Source of the DNA: an uncultured Bacteroidales bacterium
GTDB taxonomy: Bacteria; Bacteroidota; Bacteroidia; Bacteroidales; F082
NCBI GenBank assembly: GCA_947303335.1
Contig: CAMYYB010000002.1
Location: 1 to 64,000, forward strand
DNA length: 64,000 bases
Direction: 5' to 3'
Of the stretch, positions 49,921 through 59,509 are shown piece by piece (within the stretch, counting starts at the first letter, position 1; each line of letters starts with the position of its first letter). The translations under genes and the position numbers were made by a program. The notes under the pieces were generated by a model. That model made no database searches. It was not told where the DNA came from and saw nothing but the letters and a program-made list of their open reading frames with translations.

Positions 49921-50527
49921 TTTGGATGACTTTGTTGTAGGCGTGATTAAAAAACCATTGCGGAGTCGGATTAGTCTGCATTGGTGTAATGGAATACATC
50001 ATACGAGCCCCGATTCCCAAATGAGGAGTGAAGTTATACTGCACGCCGAAATTACCCGTCACCGAGAAGAAATTCAGTTTCCACAATTGCGAAGCCGCAT
50101 CTAACTCTCCATGATACTTCAGCAAGAAATCAAGACTAAGTCCGGCCTCAAGAGCCAATCGCTTGAATGGTTTCCCATTGACGGTGAAATGCCCGAAGTT
50201 GAAGCGCAACATTAAGGGTATCTCGGCATAATGCAGGCGTAAGTTGTAAGGCGCATAGTTATACTCCATCACCTCCTTAGTGGAGGAGTGGGCTCCCATC
50301 TGAGTATATTTCAACTCCATTTGAAGGGCAAAGTGATTACCAACGGGAATATTGACGTAGGTGCCAGCCGTCAAGCCAATCTTATGGAAGCCATAATACC
50401 TGTCGCCATCCACCTGACTGAAAGTGGCACCAGCGATGAGGCCTGCGTTGAAAGGTTGGGCGAAGGTAGCACCCACACCCAGTAACAATATCATTGACAA
50501 CAATATGGATAGCTTCTTCGTCTTCAT
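49883..50527 (-). CDS. PorT-family outer-membrane protein
   Basis: This 214-residue protein has a signal peptide (MKTKKLSILLSMILLLGVGATFAQ) and an eight-strand barrel pattern. GLIAGATFSQVDGDRYYGFHKIG and LTAGTYVNIPVGNHFALQMELKYTQMG are the usual opening of the outer-membrane beta-barrel PorT domain, and RLHYAEIPLMLRFNF is its hallmark. It ends in a strand with Tyr and Phe. It starts 11 bases after the lytic transglycosylase gene, so they form one transcript and both act in the envelope. Confidence 0.85.
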   Translation of the reverse strand: MKTKKLSILLSMILLLGVGATFAQPFNAGLIAGATFSQVDGDRYYGFHKIGLTAGTYVNIPVGNHFALQMELKYTQMGAHSSTKEVMEYNYAPYNLRLHYAEIPLMLRFNFGHFTVNGKPFKRLALEAGLSLDFLLKYHGELDAASQLWKLNFFSVTGNFGVQYNFTPHLGIGARMMYSITPMQTNPTPQWFFNHAYNKVIQITMTYNFYSPLR

Positions 50528-50538
50528 ATCGATAACAA

Positions 50539-52017
50539 TTATTCCATCAACAAACGATAATTCTGATAACGTTCCATAATGTCGGCGACAAAGCGATAGG
50601 TCTCGCCCCCTCTAAGATAGCCACTTTTACAGCAGGTGTCGTTGAGGTATTTCGACTTATTAAGGATGAAATAGTCTACATTGTCGTCCCAGATATCGGG
50701 TGCCTTGCCATACTTGCGAGCCAAGCGCTGCGCATCAAGCACATGACCCATTCCAGCGTTGTAGGAGGCCAACACAAACTTCACTCTTTCAGTACTGTCG
50801 GCCACCTTGTTACTCAACGATTTGTCAAGATAAGAGATAAGTTTCGCGCCAGCTTCCAACTGTTCAACCGGGGACGAGTTGTAATCGATGCCGTAGCGTC
50901 GCATCACCGAAGGCATAAGCTGCATCAACCCAAAAGCGCCCTTATCGCTTTCCAAATCGGCTTTGAAACGCGACTCCTGATAAATCAAGGCTGCCAGTAA
51001 GCGCCAGTCCCAACCTATCTTTGCAGCAGTCCGCTTAATGTCGCTGTCGTAAGCCGACAAGTGTCTGTTTGACGATTCTCGTTGCGAGGAAATATAGCGT
51101 CCGTTCTGCACATAGCGTGTCATGATTTGTCGCAATTGTTTCTGCTCAGCACTGGCAATCCATTCGTTGACGGCAAAAAGCAGCGACGAGTCGTTTTCCT
51201 GACGGAGAGCCCATCCTATGGGATGTTCAAGGCTCACCGCCAGTTTATAATCAAGCCCATTGAGGTTGTAGGATGCCATTTTGGCGATGTATTCGTCGAC
51301 GATGGTATAGTCAATCAGGCCATCATAGACAGCGTGTATCAGACCAATACTGTTCAATGTGTCGCACTCCACGACATACACCGTATCGCCAATCACTTCT
51401 GAAAGGTAGTCAAGCATCTTGACGGCATGGCTTCGCTTGGTGACATGCACCGTCCGTCCAGCCAAGTCGTAGGGCGAACGAAGCAACTGGTTCTCCACCT
51501 CGTTCTCCGTCGACATCGAGCCCCATCCCTTGGGCATACGCTGTACCAGGACACTCTTCTGCAAGAAGATGGGATTGGTCAGGAGGTACTTCTTTTTCAA
51601 TTCTTTGGTCAAGCCGATGCCTGTAGCCACTATATCCACCTTGCAAGAATCCAACAACTGGAAACAGGAATCCATATTGTCGTTCACCATAATCTCAAGT
51701 TTAAGGTGGTTGGCATCGCAGAACCCTTTGAGTAGTTCGTACTCAAACCCGGCAGGATGGGCGTTGTACATATTATAATTAATGTCGCTGCAGTTGGTAA
51801 CTGCCGTCAGCACGCCTTGTTCCATCAGATGTTCCATCACAGTAAGGGTGTCTTGGGGAACTTGAGGGACTTCAACAATCAAAGTATCTTCTTTCTTCTC
51901 AGCCTCCTGACGGGAGCCTTGTCCCGTGTTATTCATTGAGACACTGATATTTTCGCAGGCTGTCAACACGAAAAACACCAATGCCATTCCAAAGCTTTTG
52001 AATCGTGTGCTATGCAT
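50539..52017 (-). CDS. MltF-like membrane-bound lytic transglycosylase
   Basis: This 492-residue lipoprotein (MHSTRFKSFGMALVFFVLTAC) has an N-terminal solute-binding-like domain (about 60-310, with GFEYELLKGFCDANHLKLEI and DLAGRTVHVTKRSHAVKML). A C-terminal SLT catalytic domain follows, with LLAALIYQESRFKADLESDKGAFGLMQLMPSVM and LASYNAGMGHVLDA; the first Glu (QES) is the catalytic acid. MltF enzymes cleave peptidoglycan between MurNAc and GlcNAc to form anhydro ends, under control of the binding domain. The start was chosen at the Met before the signal, since the longer reading adds five non-signal residues. Confidence 0.92.
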   Translation of the reverse strand: MHSTRFKSFGMALVFFVLTACENISVSMNNTGQGSRQEAEKKEDTLIVEVPQVPQDTLTVMEHLMEQGVLTAVTNCSDINYNMYNAHPAGFEYELLKGFCDANHLKLEIMVNDNMDSCFQLLDSCKVDIVATGIGLTKELKKKYLLTNPIFLQKSVLVQRMPKGWGSMSTENEVENQLLRSPYDLAGRTVHVTKRSHAVKMLDYLSEVIGDTVYVVECDTLNSIGLIHAVYDGLIDYTIVDEYIAKMASYNLNGLDYKLAVSLEHPIGWALRQENDSSLLFAVNEWIASAEQKQLRQIMTRYVQNGRYISSQRESSNRHLSAYDSDIKRTAAKIGWDWRLLAALIYQESRFKADLESDKGAFGLMQLMPSVMRRYGIDYNSSPVEQLEAGAKLISYLDKSLSNKVADSTERVKFVLASYNAGMGHVLDAQRLARKYGKAPDIWDDNVDYFILNKSKYLNDTCCKSGYLRGGETYRFVADIMERYQNYRLLME

Positions 52018-52100
52018 TATTATCTCTGTCATTTGGGGCGGTAAAAGTAGTAAAAATTACGGTTTATTTGAAAAACAACGTGACTTTTGATGGAATTTTG

Positions 52101-52108
52101 TACTTTTG
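52101..52108 (+). promoter_or_regulatory. -7 box TACTTTTG of the acyltransferase operon
   Basis: TACTTTTG followed by CCC lies 24 bases before the ATG at 52133. It overlaps an in-frame TTG at 52106 and so fixes the start downstream of it. Confidence 0.65.
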
Positions 52109-52132
52109 CCCTTTCTATCAACCCATTGTTCG

Positions 52133-53422
52133 ATGGCTAAAAAGATACAAGACCCTGACTTGGGCTACTCCATCCTCCTGCCTTACGTCAACTGGCACAC
52201 ACGACGTGCCTATCGGCGTTTCGAAGTACATGGGAAGGAGAATCTGCCCAGAGAAGGCGGTATGATTTTCGGTGCCAACCACAGCAACACGCTGATGGAT
52301 GCTTTGGTGTTGCTTTCTGCCGACAATGTGCGGAAGGTTTTCATCGCACGAGGCGACATTTTCAAGAAACCCACCATAGCCAAGCTACTCACTTTCTGCC
52401 GCATATTGCCTATCTTCCGTATGCGCAACGGCGTAGCCGCAGTACGCCAAAACGACGACTCGCTCAACAAGGCCGTTGATGTCATTCACGACAGCGTCAA
52501 TCTCTATCTCTTCCCCGAAGGCACCCACCGCACCAAGCATTCCCTCATGCGCATGGGCAAGGGTCTCTTCCATATCGCATTAGATGCCAACAGGAAGTTC
52601 GGCGACAAGAAGCCCGTCTACATCATCCCAACCGCCATCGAATACGGTGATTACTTCCGTTTCCGCAGCACAGCGATGATCAACTTCGGCAAGCCCATCA
52701 ATGTGACGGAGTTTCTCAAAAACACCAACGAGAGCAACGAAGCTGTCGAGATTAACCAACTTAAAGAAACTCTGAGCAACGAGATTGCCAAGCTTTTTAC
52801 ATACATCCCTGATGACGAAGACTATGATGCCATCTGGGAAATTGTGAAGATGAAAAACGAGAAACGAGCCGGAAGCCTTTACAAGAAGATGCTGCGCAAC
52901 CGTGAAACCGTGAACCGCGTGCTGAAATACAAGGAAGAGCAACCCGAAAAGGCTCGCAATCTATTTGAACGAGTCATTTCGTTCACAAAAAATCGCAAGG
53001 AACAGAAAATCTCAGTCATGTCGGTGGCAAAGAAATATCCCCTGCTCAACTCCATGTGGAAGTTCTTGGTGTTGCTGCTGGGTCTGCCCTACTATTTGGC
53101 CTCCGCCGTTGTCAACCTTCCTACCTGGCTCACCACTTATTTTATTAGAAAGAATCTGAAAGACCCCGCCTTCGGCAACACCGTCAGCTTTGCTGTACGA
53201 CTCGTTTTGTCCCCGCTGATTTTCATCGTTGGCACTATTCTGGCTTTCTGCTTCATGCCATGGGAGTGGGCCACCGTGGTCACCGTGCTGCTTTTCTTCT
53301 CCTATTCAGTCTTCGTCGATTACAACGAGTTGTTCAGACGTTGGCTCTCCGACTTGCGCTGGACCTTCAAGAAAAACTTACGCAAACAATATCAATCTTT
53401 GAACCTCAATACTTTGTTCTAA
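52133..53422 (+). CDS. PlsC-like acyltransferase with C-terminal membrane part
   Basis: This 429-residue protein has a glycerolipid acyltransferase domain (about 20-240). The catalytic His is in GANHSNTLMDALVLL, phosphate-binding is in LYLFPEGTHRTKHSL, and PTAIEYGDYFRFRSTAMINFGKP follows. The His-Asp spacing is H-x5-D, as I recall for this Bacteroidetes subgroup, rather than the textbook H-x4-D. The second half has a charged linker and about four membrane helices (WKFLVLLLGLPYYLASAVVNLP; LVLSPLIFIVGTILAFCF). It should acylate lyso-lipid or glycerol phosphate in the inner membrane. Its stop overlaps the next start. Confidence 0.88.
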   Translation: MAKKIQDPDLGYSILLPYVNWHTRRAYRRFEVHGKENLPREGGMIFGANHSNTLMDALVLLSADNVRKVFIARGDIFKKPTIAKLLTFCRILPIFRMRNGVAAVRQNDDSLNKAVDVIHDSVNLYLFPEGTHRTKHSLMRMGKGLFHIALDANRKFGDKKPVYIIPTAIEYGDYFRFRSTAMINFGKPINVTEFLKNTNESNEAVEINQLKETLSNEIAKLFTYIPDDEDYDAIWEIVKMKNEKRAGSLYKKMLRNRETVNRVLKYKEEQPEKARNLFERVISFTKNRKEQKISVMSVAKKYPLLNSMWKFLVLLLGLPYYLASAVVNLPTWLTTYFIRKNLKDPAFGNTVSFAVRLVLSPLIFIVGTILAFCFMPWEWATVVTVLLFFSYSVFVDYNELFRRWLSDLRWTFKKNLRKQYQSLNLNTLF

Positions 53423-54132
53423 TGGCACAACGCTGGATTATCCCTGACATTCACGGCTGCTTGAAAACGCTTCAGACGCTGCTTGAAAACATACTCTTGG
53501 CAACCAAAGAAGATTCCTTATACTTTTTGGGCGACTATATTGACCGAGGTCCCGACGGGAAAGGCGTCATCGACTATCTGATGAAACTTCAACAAGAAGG
53601 ATACAAGGTGCATTTTATCAAAGGTAACCATGAAGACCTTTGCGTCACCGCGTTTGAGGCTGACCAAAAGAAAAAGTTTTTTGGTGGCAAGCACCCTGAA
53701 CAGAAAGAATGGGAAGCCGTAGGTGCCAAAGCGACCCTTGAGAGCTTCGGTGTAAAACATCCCCGCGAAATACCCCAGGCCTACATCGATTGGATGAACG
53801 CCTGCCTGCCCTATATCGAACTGGAGAACTACATCCTCGTTCATGCTGGCCTGAACTGCAAAGCCGAAAAACCCTTTGAGGATACCCGCAGCATGATGTG
53901 GACCCGTACCTTCAAAGTGGACTTTGCAAAATCTCACGGCAAAAAAGTCATCCATGGGCACATCCCTGTTGATTATACCTTCATGGACTTGGTAATCAAC
54001 AACAACGAGAATTACGATTTTATCGCATTGGACAACGGAGTCTATGTAACTGACAAGCCCGGTTTGGGCAACCTGATGGCTTTCAACCCCGACACCAAAA
54101 AGCTCGTGGCCCAATCGAATATGGACCTGTAG
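53422..54132 (+). CDS. bis(5'-nucleosyl)-tetraphosphatase/PPP-type metallophosphatase
   Basis: This 236-residue cytoplasmic phosphatase has the five PPP motifs in order: IPDIHGCL (GDxHG position), LGDYIDRGPDG, IKGNHEDL, LVHAGLN and VIHGHIPVD. This layout fits bacterial serine/threonine protein phosphatases and symmetrical Ap4A hydrolases. Which activity it has cannot be told from the sequence. Its start shares one base with the acyltransferase stop (TAATG), and the pseudouridine synthase gene follows after one base, so three genes are tightly coupled. Confidence 0.88.
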   Translation: MAQRWIIPDIHGCLKTLQTLLENILLATKEDSLYFLGDYIDRGPDGKGVIDYLMKLQQEGYKVHFIKGNHEDLCVTAFEADQKKKFFGGKHPEQKEWEAVGAKATLESFGVKHPREIPQAYIDWMNACLPYIELENYILVHAGLNCKAEKPFEDTRSMMWTRTFKVDFAKSHGKKVIHGHIPVDYTFMDLVINNNENYDFIALDNGVYVTDKPGLGNLMAFNPDTKKLVAQSNMDL

Positions 54133-54133
54133 C

Positions 54134-54820
54134 ATGAGCACTCTCTCTGATCGGATACTATACGAAGACAACCACCTCATCGTGGTGAACAAGCTCCCCT
54201 CCGAAATCGTGCAGGGCGACAAGACGGGTGACGTCTGCCTCTTAGATGACGTAAAACAGTATATCAAAGAGAAATACGACAAACCTGGCAACGTGTTTGC
54301 TGGATTGGTGCATCGCATCGATAGACCCGTAAGCGGTGTAGTGGTATTTGCCAAAACAAGCAAAGCCCTTTCACGCATGACCGTAAAAGTAAAGGACCGC
54401 GACTTCAGCAAAACCTATCTCGCTCTTGTGAAGAACCATCCGCCCAAACAAGCCGACGTGTTGGAGGATTATCTCATCAAGAACGAGAAGATGAACAAAT
54501 CATTCGTCGTTCCGGAAGGTACCAAGGAAGCCAAACTGGCCCGCTTAGGCTATCGCGTGGTGGGGAAATCGGAGAGTTTTTATTTATTAGAGGTGGAGTT
54601 ATTCACAGGTCGTCACCATCAAATCCGCTGCCAATTGGCTCATATCGGCTGTCCCATACGCGGCGACCTGAAATATGGCTACCCGCGCAGCAACCCCGAC
54701 GCCTCCATCAGCCTACATGCCTGGCGCGTCGCCTTCGAGCATCCCGTGTTGAAAACACAAATTGAGGTAACAGCTCCGTTGCCCGACGTGTCGCCATGGA
54801 ATGCTTTCAAAGTAGATTAG
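54134..54820 (+). CDS. RluA-family pseudouridine synthase
   Basis: This 228-residue enzyme converts uridine to pseudouridine in rRNA or tRNA. The catalytic Asp is in VHRIDRPVSGVVVFAKT. The KTYLALVK and LFTGRHHQIRCQLAHIGCPIRGDLKYG motifs are those of RluA-type enzymes. It lacks an S4 domain, and the target base is unknown. It is third in the acyltransferase operon and overlaps the convergent LysE gene by 14 bases. Confidence 0.93.
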   Translation: MSTLSDRILYEDNHLIVVNKLPSEIVQGDKTGDVCLLDDVKQYIKEKYDKPGNVFAGLVHRIDRPVSGVVVFAKTSKALSRMTVKVKDRDFSKTYLALVKNHPPKQADVLEDYLIKNEKMNKSFVVPEGTKEAKLARLGYRVVGKSESFYLLEVELFTGRHHQIRCQLAHIGCPIRGDLKYGYPRSNPDASISLHAWRVAFEHPVLKTQIEVTAPLPDVSPWNAFKVD

Positions 54821-55535
54821 CGATTCCCCTAAAAATGATGAAATAAGCACCACAGAGCATCAGCAGGATGCCTGCAATCCTGTTCATCAACACCGTGCGT
54901 TCATCATCAAGAAATTTCTTCAGCTTAGCAGCGCCCCAGGCTTTCAGTAGTTCCAAAAAAAGCGTTGTACCCAGAATGATAGCAAAAAACACCATCGTGC
55001 TCACCTTGTTACCTCCCATATTGCCTGCCACCATCGCCACAGCCGAGAACCAGAAAACCCAGACAAAAGGATTCAAGATATTCAGCACAAAGCCTTTGGC
55101 GAGAAACACAAACCAAGCCGGTTTATCCTCCTGCTTCTTCAGCACCTCATTGGTGCGTTTCTCAAGATAGGCTTCACGCTCTTCCCGTTCCTTGACTTTC
55201 TTCCGATAAGTGAAGATGCCAAACAACAACAAAACAACTCCCGCGCCGATACACGCCAACGCCGCTTCTTTGGACGACTTCATCACCACCTGCACCGAAG
55301 CCAGGATGCAGATGGAAATCACCATAGCATCGTTGAGGATGACTCCCGTAGCGAACCATGCCGCTGAACGGAAGCCGCGATGAAGACTGGTCTGAACCAA
55401 AGTGATGAAAGCTGGCCCCATATTGACCACTAACGAGAGGAAGATTCCAATAAGAATAGCCCAAAACAAGAAACTGAACGACCCTATACGACTAAACTCG
55501 GGCATCTTGTCGAATATCTCAGGAGTGTTTTCCAT
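54807..55535 (-). CDS. LysE-family exporter
   Basis: This 242-residue inner-membrane protein has six helices. The first has FWAILIGIFLSLVVNMGPAFITLVQTSLHRGFRSAAWFATGVI, the characteristic LysE opening with a Gly-Pro kink. A charged cytoplasmic loop of about 35 residues (YRKKVKEREEREAYLEKRTNE) is longer than usual. GFVLNILNPFVWVFWFSAVAMV is the conserved second-half motif. It should export amino acids or related compounds. It stands 20 bases upstream of nothing but the GH3 gene end and may be read with it. Confidence 0.85.
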   Translation of the reverse strand: MENTPEIFDKMPEFSRIGSFSFLFWAILIGIFLSLVVNMGPAFITLVQTSLHRGFRSAAWFATGVILNDAMVISICILASVQVVMKSSKEAALACIGAGVVLLLFGIFTYRKKVKEREEREAYLEKRTNEVLKKQEDKPAWFVFLAKGFVLNILNPFVWVFWFSAVAMVAGNMGGNKVSTMVFFAIILGTTLFLELLKAWGAAKLKKFLDDERTVLMNRIAGILLMLCGAYFIIFRGIANLL

Positions 55536-55554
55536 AACATTGTCTTTTGATGGA

Positions 55555-57108
55555 TTATAAGTTCAGTCCCTTCACGTATTCCTCCCACATCTCAAGCCGC
55601 TTGCCTTTCATCACACGCGGAAACTTGGTAGCTCCTCCCCACTTGCCAATTTTCTGTTCCATGAACTCGTAGAAATACTTGGTGGGCAAAACATCAATAA
55701 ACAATTCCTTGATGGCTTGAGTGCGCTCCACTGCATAGTCATCATTGAGTCGGCACAAGTTTTCGTCAATCTTCCTGATGGCCAATGCCTTGTCGATAGT
55801 TTCGTCGCAACCCAGATACCAATGATGGGCATACATCGTATCGTGACGGATGCCCGCTACAGTAAACTCCGTGATGTTGACCCCCAACTCCTCCGCCATC
55901 ATGTCGACAGCACGGGTCATGTTGTCTTGCGAAAGGTGTTCACCCGTGATGCTCAGAAACTGCTTGGTACGTCCCGTTATAACGATTTCGCAGTTTTTCT
56001 TGTTGAGGAAACGAATCGTGTCGCCGATGAGGTAACGCCATGTGCCTGCACAAGTGGTGAGCAAGATGGCATAGTCGACCCCTTCTTCCACTTCCGAAAG
56101 CAACAACGTCTTGGGATTTGCAACGATGGTTCCGTCTTCATCAAAGTTCTCCTCGTTGAAAGGCACAAACTCGAAATAGATACCATTGTCGACCAATAGC
56201 TGCATAACACGTTTCTTCAGGTCAACCTGATAGGCAATATAGCCCTCAGAGGCCAAGTAACTCTCTACGTAAAGCACTTCCTTGCCGAAAATGCGCTCGA
56301 AGCTCTTCTCGTAAGGTGCAAAGGCCACACCGCTGTGGACGTAGACCATCAGATTGGGCCACAGGTCGTGAATAGTCTTCAGGTGATATTCCTTGATGAT
56401 GCGTTCCAACAGGATTTGCACCCATGCCGGCACACCCACAATAACGCCGATGTCCCACTTGGGGGCTTCCTTCACCATCAAATCCATTTTCTCAGCCCAG
56501 TCCTTCACCTTCGAAATCTTCTGTCCCGGTTTGTAGAACATATCGAACCAGCCCGGAATCTTGCCAGCAGAAATGCCCGAAAGGTCTCCAGCGTAATATC
56601 CAAACTCCTTGTTGTATTGCAAGTCGGTACTGCCGCCAATCATCAGCACACCTTTATTATAAAAGCCCACAGGAAAGTCGTAGCGGGTAGCTGAGACCAA
56701 CTGACGAATCCCGGCACGGGTGATTGTATTGTTCAAAGCCCTCGTGATAGGGATATACTTGCTTGCCGCCTCAGAAGTGCCCGAACTGAGGGCGAAATAC
56801 TTAATCTTGCCCGGCCAGGCGATGTTGCGCTTGCCTTGCAGGTTTAGGTACCACCATTCATCGTGCATTTTATTGTAGTCGAACACAGGGACGCGCTTGC
56901 GAAACTCTTCCAGAATATTCAGCGAGAGCAGTATTTCATCGAAATGATAGAACTTGCCGAACTCAGTGAACTGTGCCTTAACCAACAACTTGCGCAGCTC
57001 ACGCCGTTGTGCACGGAGGGGGTTAGTGGTGTTTTGCCGGATTTCCACCGGGATATTCTTGATTTCAGCGGCGGCTTTCACTATCGCGCCTAGAACAGGT
57101 ATTGCCAT
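55555..57108 (-). CDS. GH3-family acyl-acid-amido synthetase
   Basis: This 517-residue protein matches the GH3 family, named for plant auxin-responsive proteins. Landmarks are LSSGTSEAASKYIPITRAL (ATP-binding loop), FGYYAGDLSGI, VYVHSGVAFAPYEKSFERIFG, ESYLASEGYIAYQ, CAGTWRYLIGDTIRFLNK and VITGRTKQFLSITGEHL. Plant members join amino acids to acyl acids by adenylation. The bacterial reaction is not known to me. The length and order of motifs are full. It has a good promoter box just upstream (57134-57141). Confidence 0.92.
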   Translation of the reverse strand: MAIPVLGAIVKAAAEIKNIPVEIRQNTTNPLRAQRRELRKLLVKAQFTEFGKFYHFDEILLSLNILEEFRKRVPVFDYNKMHDEWWYLNLQGKRNIAWPGKIKYFALSSGTSEAASKYIPITRALNNTITRAGIRQLVSATRYDFPVGFYNKGVLMIGGSTDLQYNKEFGYYAGDLSGISAGKIPGWFDMFYKPGQKISKVKDWAEKMDLMVKEAPKWDIGVIVGVPAWVQILLERIIKEYHLKTIHDLWPNLMVYVHSGVAFAPYEKSFERIFGKEVLYVESYLASEGYIAYQVDLKKRVMQLLVDNGIYFEFVPFNEENFDEDGTIVANPKTLLLSEVEEGVDYAILLTTCAGTWRYLIGDTIRFLNKKNCEIVITGRTKQFLSITGEHLSQDNMTRAVDMMAEELGVNITEFTVAGIRHDTMYAHHWYLGCDETIDKALAIRKIDENLCRLNDDYAVERTQAIKELFIDVLPTKYFYEFMEQKIGKWGGATKFPRVMKGKRLEMWEEYVKGLNL

Positions 57109-57133
57109 AGCTAAATTGTCTTGTTTTGGACTG

Positions 57134-57141
57134 CAAAGGTA
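57134..57141 (-). promoter_or_regulatory. -7 box TACCTTTG of the GH3 gene
   Basis: On the minus strand TACCTTTG is followed by CAG 25 bases before the GH3 ATG. A rightward box lies 42 bases away, so this is a divergent promoter pair. Confidence 0.65.
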
Positions 57142-57182
57142 AACAAAATCGCCGAATTACCAATTCAACCCATATTATTCAC

Positions 57183-57190
57183 TATTTTTG
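57183..57190 (+). promoter_or_regulatory. -7 box TATTTTTG of the rRNA methyltransferase gene
   Basis: TATTTTTG followed by CCG lies 24 bases before the ATG at 57215. It overlaps an in-frame TTG at 57188 and excludes that start. Confidence 0.65.
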
Positions 57191-57214
57191 CCGAAAAATT
57201 CAGAACGTCCAATC

Positions 57215-58393
57215 ATGGAAGACCACTACCAACTCATCACAAAAACCGCCGCCGGACTGGAAGATGTCCTTGTCGACGAAATCAAGGCTTTAGGAGCCAA
57301 AAACGTGCGCCCCATGCACCGCGCCGTTATATGCGAAGGCAACAAGGAGCTGATGTACCGCATCAATTATGAGGTTCGCACCGCCCTGAAAGTATTGAAG
57401 CCCTTCAAGAGCTTCTTCGCCAAAAACGCCGACGACTTATATAAAAAGGTGCAGGAAATCAACTGGTGGGAGCTCATCCGCACCGACCAGACCTTCTGCA
57501 TCGATGCCGTTACCAGCGGACGTTTCTTCACCCACTCGCAATATGCCAGCCTGAAGATGAAAGATGCTATCGTTGACCAATTCCGCGATGTCTACGGTTT
57601 TCGTCCCAATATCAACACGTTGAATCCCGACTTGCGCATCAACCTGCATATCCGCGAGGACAAGGTGACCATCCTTTTCGACAGTTCAGGCGAGAGCTTG
57701 CACCATCGTGGTTATCGCAAACAAGTCGACAAAGCCCCGATGAACGAAGTGCTGGCTGCAGGCCTGATTCAACTTACAGGTTGGAAAGCCGACTGCAACT
57801 TCCTCGACTGCATGTGCGGCTCAGGAACCATCCCTATCGAGGCTGCTATGTATGCGATGAAGATTCCGGCAGGCTACTACCGCAAGGAGTTCGGCTTCAT
57901 GAAGTGGGACGACTTCGATGCAGACCTTTGGAAACGCGTCAAGCAGGAAGCCGATAGCAAGATTTGTGACTTCGACTACGAGATTTGGGCCTCCGACCGC
58001 TCACCCAAAGCAGTCGCCATTGCTGAAGGTAACATCAACTACGCCCATTTGCAGCACGACATCCACCTGATGAAAAAGGACATGAATGACCTCACCCCAC
58101 CCGAAGGAGGCGGCATCGTCGTCATCAACCCGCCCTATGGCGACCGCCTTGAGGAAGACGACATCGACTCCCTCTACGAGGAGATTGGCCACACCTTGAA
58201 GCACAACTTCCAAGGATTCCGATGCTGGCTCATCACGGATGATGCTGTCGCTTTGCGTCACGTGGGATTGAAGCCTACGGTAAAGATTCCCGTTTGGAAC
58301 GGGCCGTTGGAATGCCGCTTCGTCTGTTTCAATATCTTTGAAGGCTCACTGAAAGACATGAAAGCCCGCGAGGCAGAGGGAGGAGTAGAATAA
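57215..58393 (+). CDS. THUMP-domain 23S rRNA guanine-N2 methyltransferase (RlmL/YcbY type)
   Basis: This 392-residue enzyme has an N-terminal THUMP domain (about 40-160, with FCIDAVTSGRFFTHSQYASLKMKDAIVDQF). A class I methyltransferase core follows: GWKADCNFLDCMCGSGTIPIEAAMYA binds S-adenosylmethionine, and VINPPYGDRLEE is the NPPY catalytic motif of N-methyltransferases. It corresponds to the N-terminal half of E. coli RlmKL, and the K half is absent, as is common outside enterobacteria. It should methylate G2445-type sites of 23S rRNA. The histidinol phosphatase gene follows after 3 bases. Confidence 0.92.
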   Translation: MEDHYQLITKTAAGLEDVLVDEIKALGAKNVRPMHRAVICEGNKELMYRINYEVRTALKVLKPFKSFFAKNADDLYKKVQEINWWELIRTDQTFCIDAVTSGRFFTHSQYASLKMKDAIVDQFRDVYGFRPNINTLNPDLRINLHIREDKVTILFDSSGESLHHRGYRKQVDKAPMNEVLAAGLIQLTGWKADCNFLDCMCGSGTIPIEAAMYAMKIPAGYYRKEFGFMKWDDFDADLWKRVKQEADSKICDFDYEIWASDRSPKAVAIAEGNINYAHLQHDIHLMKKDMNDLTPPEGGGIVVINPPYGDRLEEDDIDSLYEEIGHTLKHNFQGFRCWLITDDAVALRHVGLKPTVKIPVWNGPLECRFVCFNIFEGSLKDMKAREAEGGVE

Positions 58394-58396
58394 GCC

Positions 58397-59278
58397 ATGC
58401 AGAATTTTAACTTACATACGCACAGCGTTTACAGTGACGGCAAGTCGCAACCCCGTGAAATTGTGGAAGAAGCCGTCCGTCAAGGATTCAGCACCTTGGG
58501 CTTTTCGGAGCACAGTCCCCTACCCTTCGACAACAATTTCTCTGTCAAGTCGGAAAATATGCCACAATATGTGACGGAAATCGCCCAGTTGAGGGAGGAA
58601 TACAAGGGCAAAATCGATTTGTATTGTGCTTTGGAAGCAGACTACCTCACAGGCATTTCCGAGCCTTTTGCTGTCACCAAAGAGAAGTATCATTTGGATT
58701 ACCTGATTGGCGGAGTGCATCTAGTTGTCGATAAGGTCCCTGAGCCCGTCGAAGGACCGGCCCCAACCATCAACACCGATGAAATCTGGTTCATCGACGG
58801 TCCCAAGTGGGAGGTCTACGACGATGGTCTGCAACGTCTTTTCGGTGGTGACATCCGTCGTGCGGTGCGCCGCTTCTTTGAGCAGACCAATGAGATGATT
58901 GAAAACGAGCCCTTTGACATCATCGCCCATTTCGATAAAATCAAGATGCACAACCGCGACAGGTATTTTCACGAAGACGAAACTTGGTACCGACAGTTGG
59001 CCTTAGAAACCCTCGACCTCATCCGGCAGAAAGGCTTAGTGATGGAAGTCAACACGCGAGGCATCTACAAGAAACGCTATAACGGCTTCTATCCTTCCCC
59101 TTGGCTGATGGAAGAGGCCTGTAAGATAGGGATTCCTGCCATCATCTCCGCTGATGCCCACCACTTTAGCGAAATCTCCTTGGAGTTTGATGCTGCTGAG
59201 GAAACTCTGAAACAGGCGGGCTATCGTAATGTGGTAAACCTCAAGGATGGGAAATGGGTCGAAGTGCCGTTTTCTTAG
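58397..59278 (+). CDS. histidinol-phosphatase of the PHP family
   Basis: This 293-residue metal-dependent phosphatase begins with the PHP signature NLHTHSVYSDGKSQPREIVEEAVRQGFSTLGFSEHSP. Further metal ligands are in YCALEADYLTG, LIGGVHLV, IIAHFDKIKMHNR, MEVNTRG and ISADAHHF. This is the HisK-type enzyme that removes phosphate from L-histidinol phosphate, the eighth step of histidine synthesis. No other his genes are near. It is co-transcribed with the methyltransferase gene. Confidence 0.88.
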   Translation: MQNFNLHTHSVYSDGKSQPREIVEEAVRQGFSTLGFSEHSPLPFDNNFSVKSENMPQYVTEIAQLREEYKGKIDLYCALEADYLTGISEPFAVTKEKYHLDYLIGGVHLVVDKVPEPVEGPAPTINTDEIWFIDGPKWEVYDDGLQRLFGGDIRRAVRRFFEQTNEMIENEPFDIIAHFDKIKMHNRDRYFHEDETWYRQLALETLDLIRQKGLVMEVNTRGIYKKRYNGFYPSPWLMEEACKIGIPAIISADAHHFSEISLEFDAAEETLKQAGYRNVVNLKDGKWVEVPFS

Positions 59279-59321
59279 GAGTGAGCAAGAAGTTATTTAT
59301 TTACTGTGTTTTCCTGAAATC

Positions 59322-59364
59322 ACTTGACAAGTTTTTGCTGGTTAAACTGAATTGCTTGTCAAGT
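59322..59364. repeat. inverted repeat after the histidinol-phosphatase gene
   Basis: ACTTGACAAG (59322-59331) and CTTGTCAAGT (59355-59364) with a 23-base loop; TTTTCTG follows. It may act as a terminator for the preceding operon. Each arm is itself nearly self-complementary. Confidence 0.5.
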
Positions 59365-59509
59365 TTTCTGATACCGCACTGAATCACTTTTCTATCGGGA
59401 TGACAATGCAGAGGCTTTCCTGAAAAATCAATGATTATGTGTATCTGAGAAAGATTATATTTTCAGCCTGCATTTTGACCGATACGCCTTATAATTCCTA
59501 AATTATTCC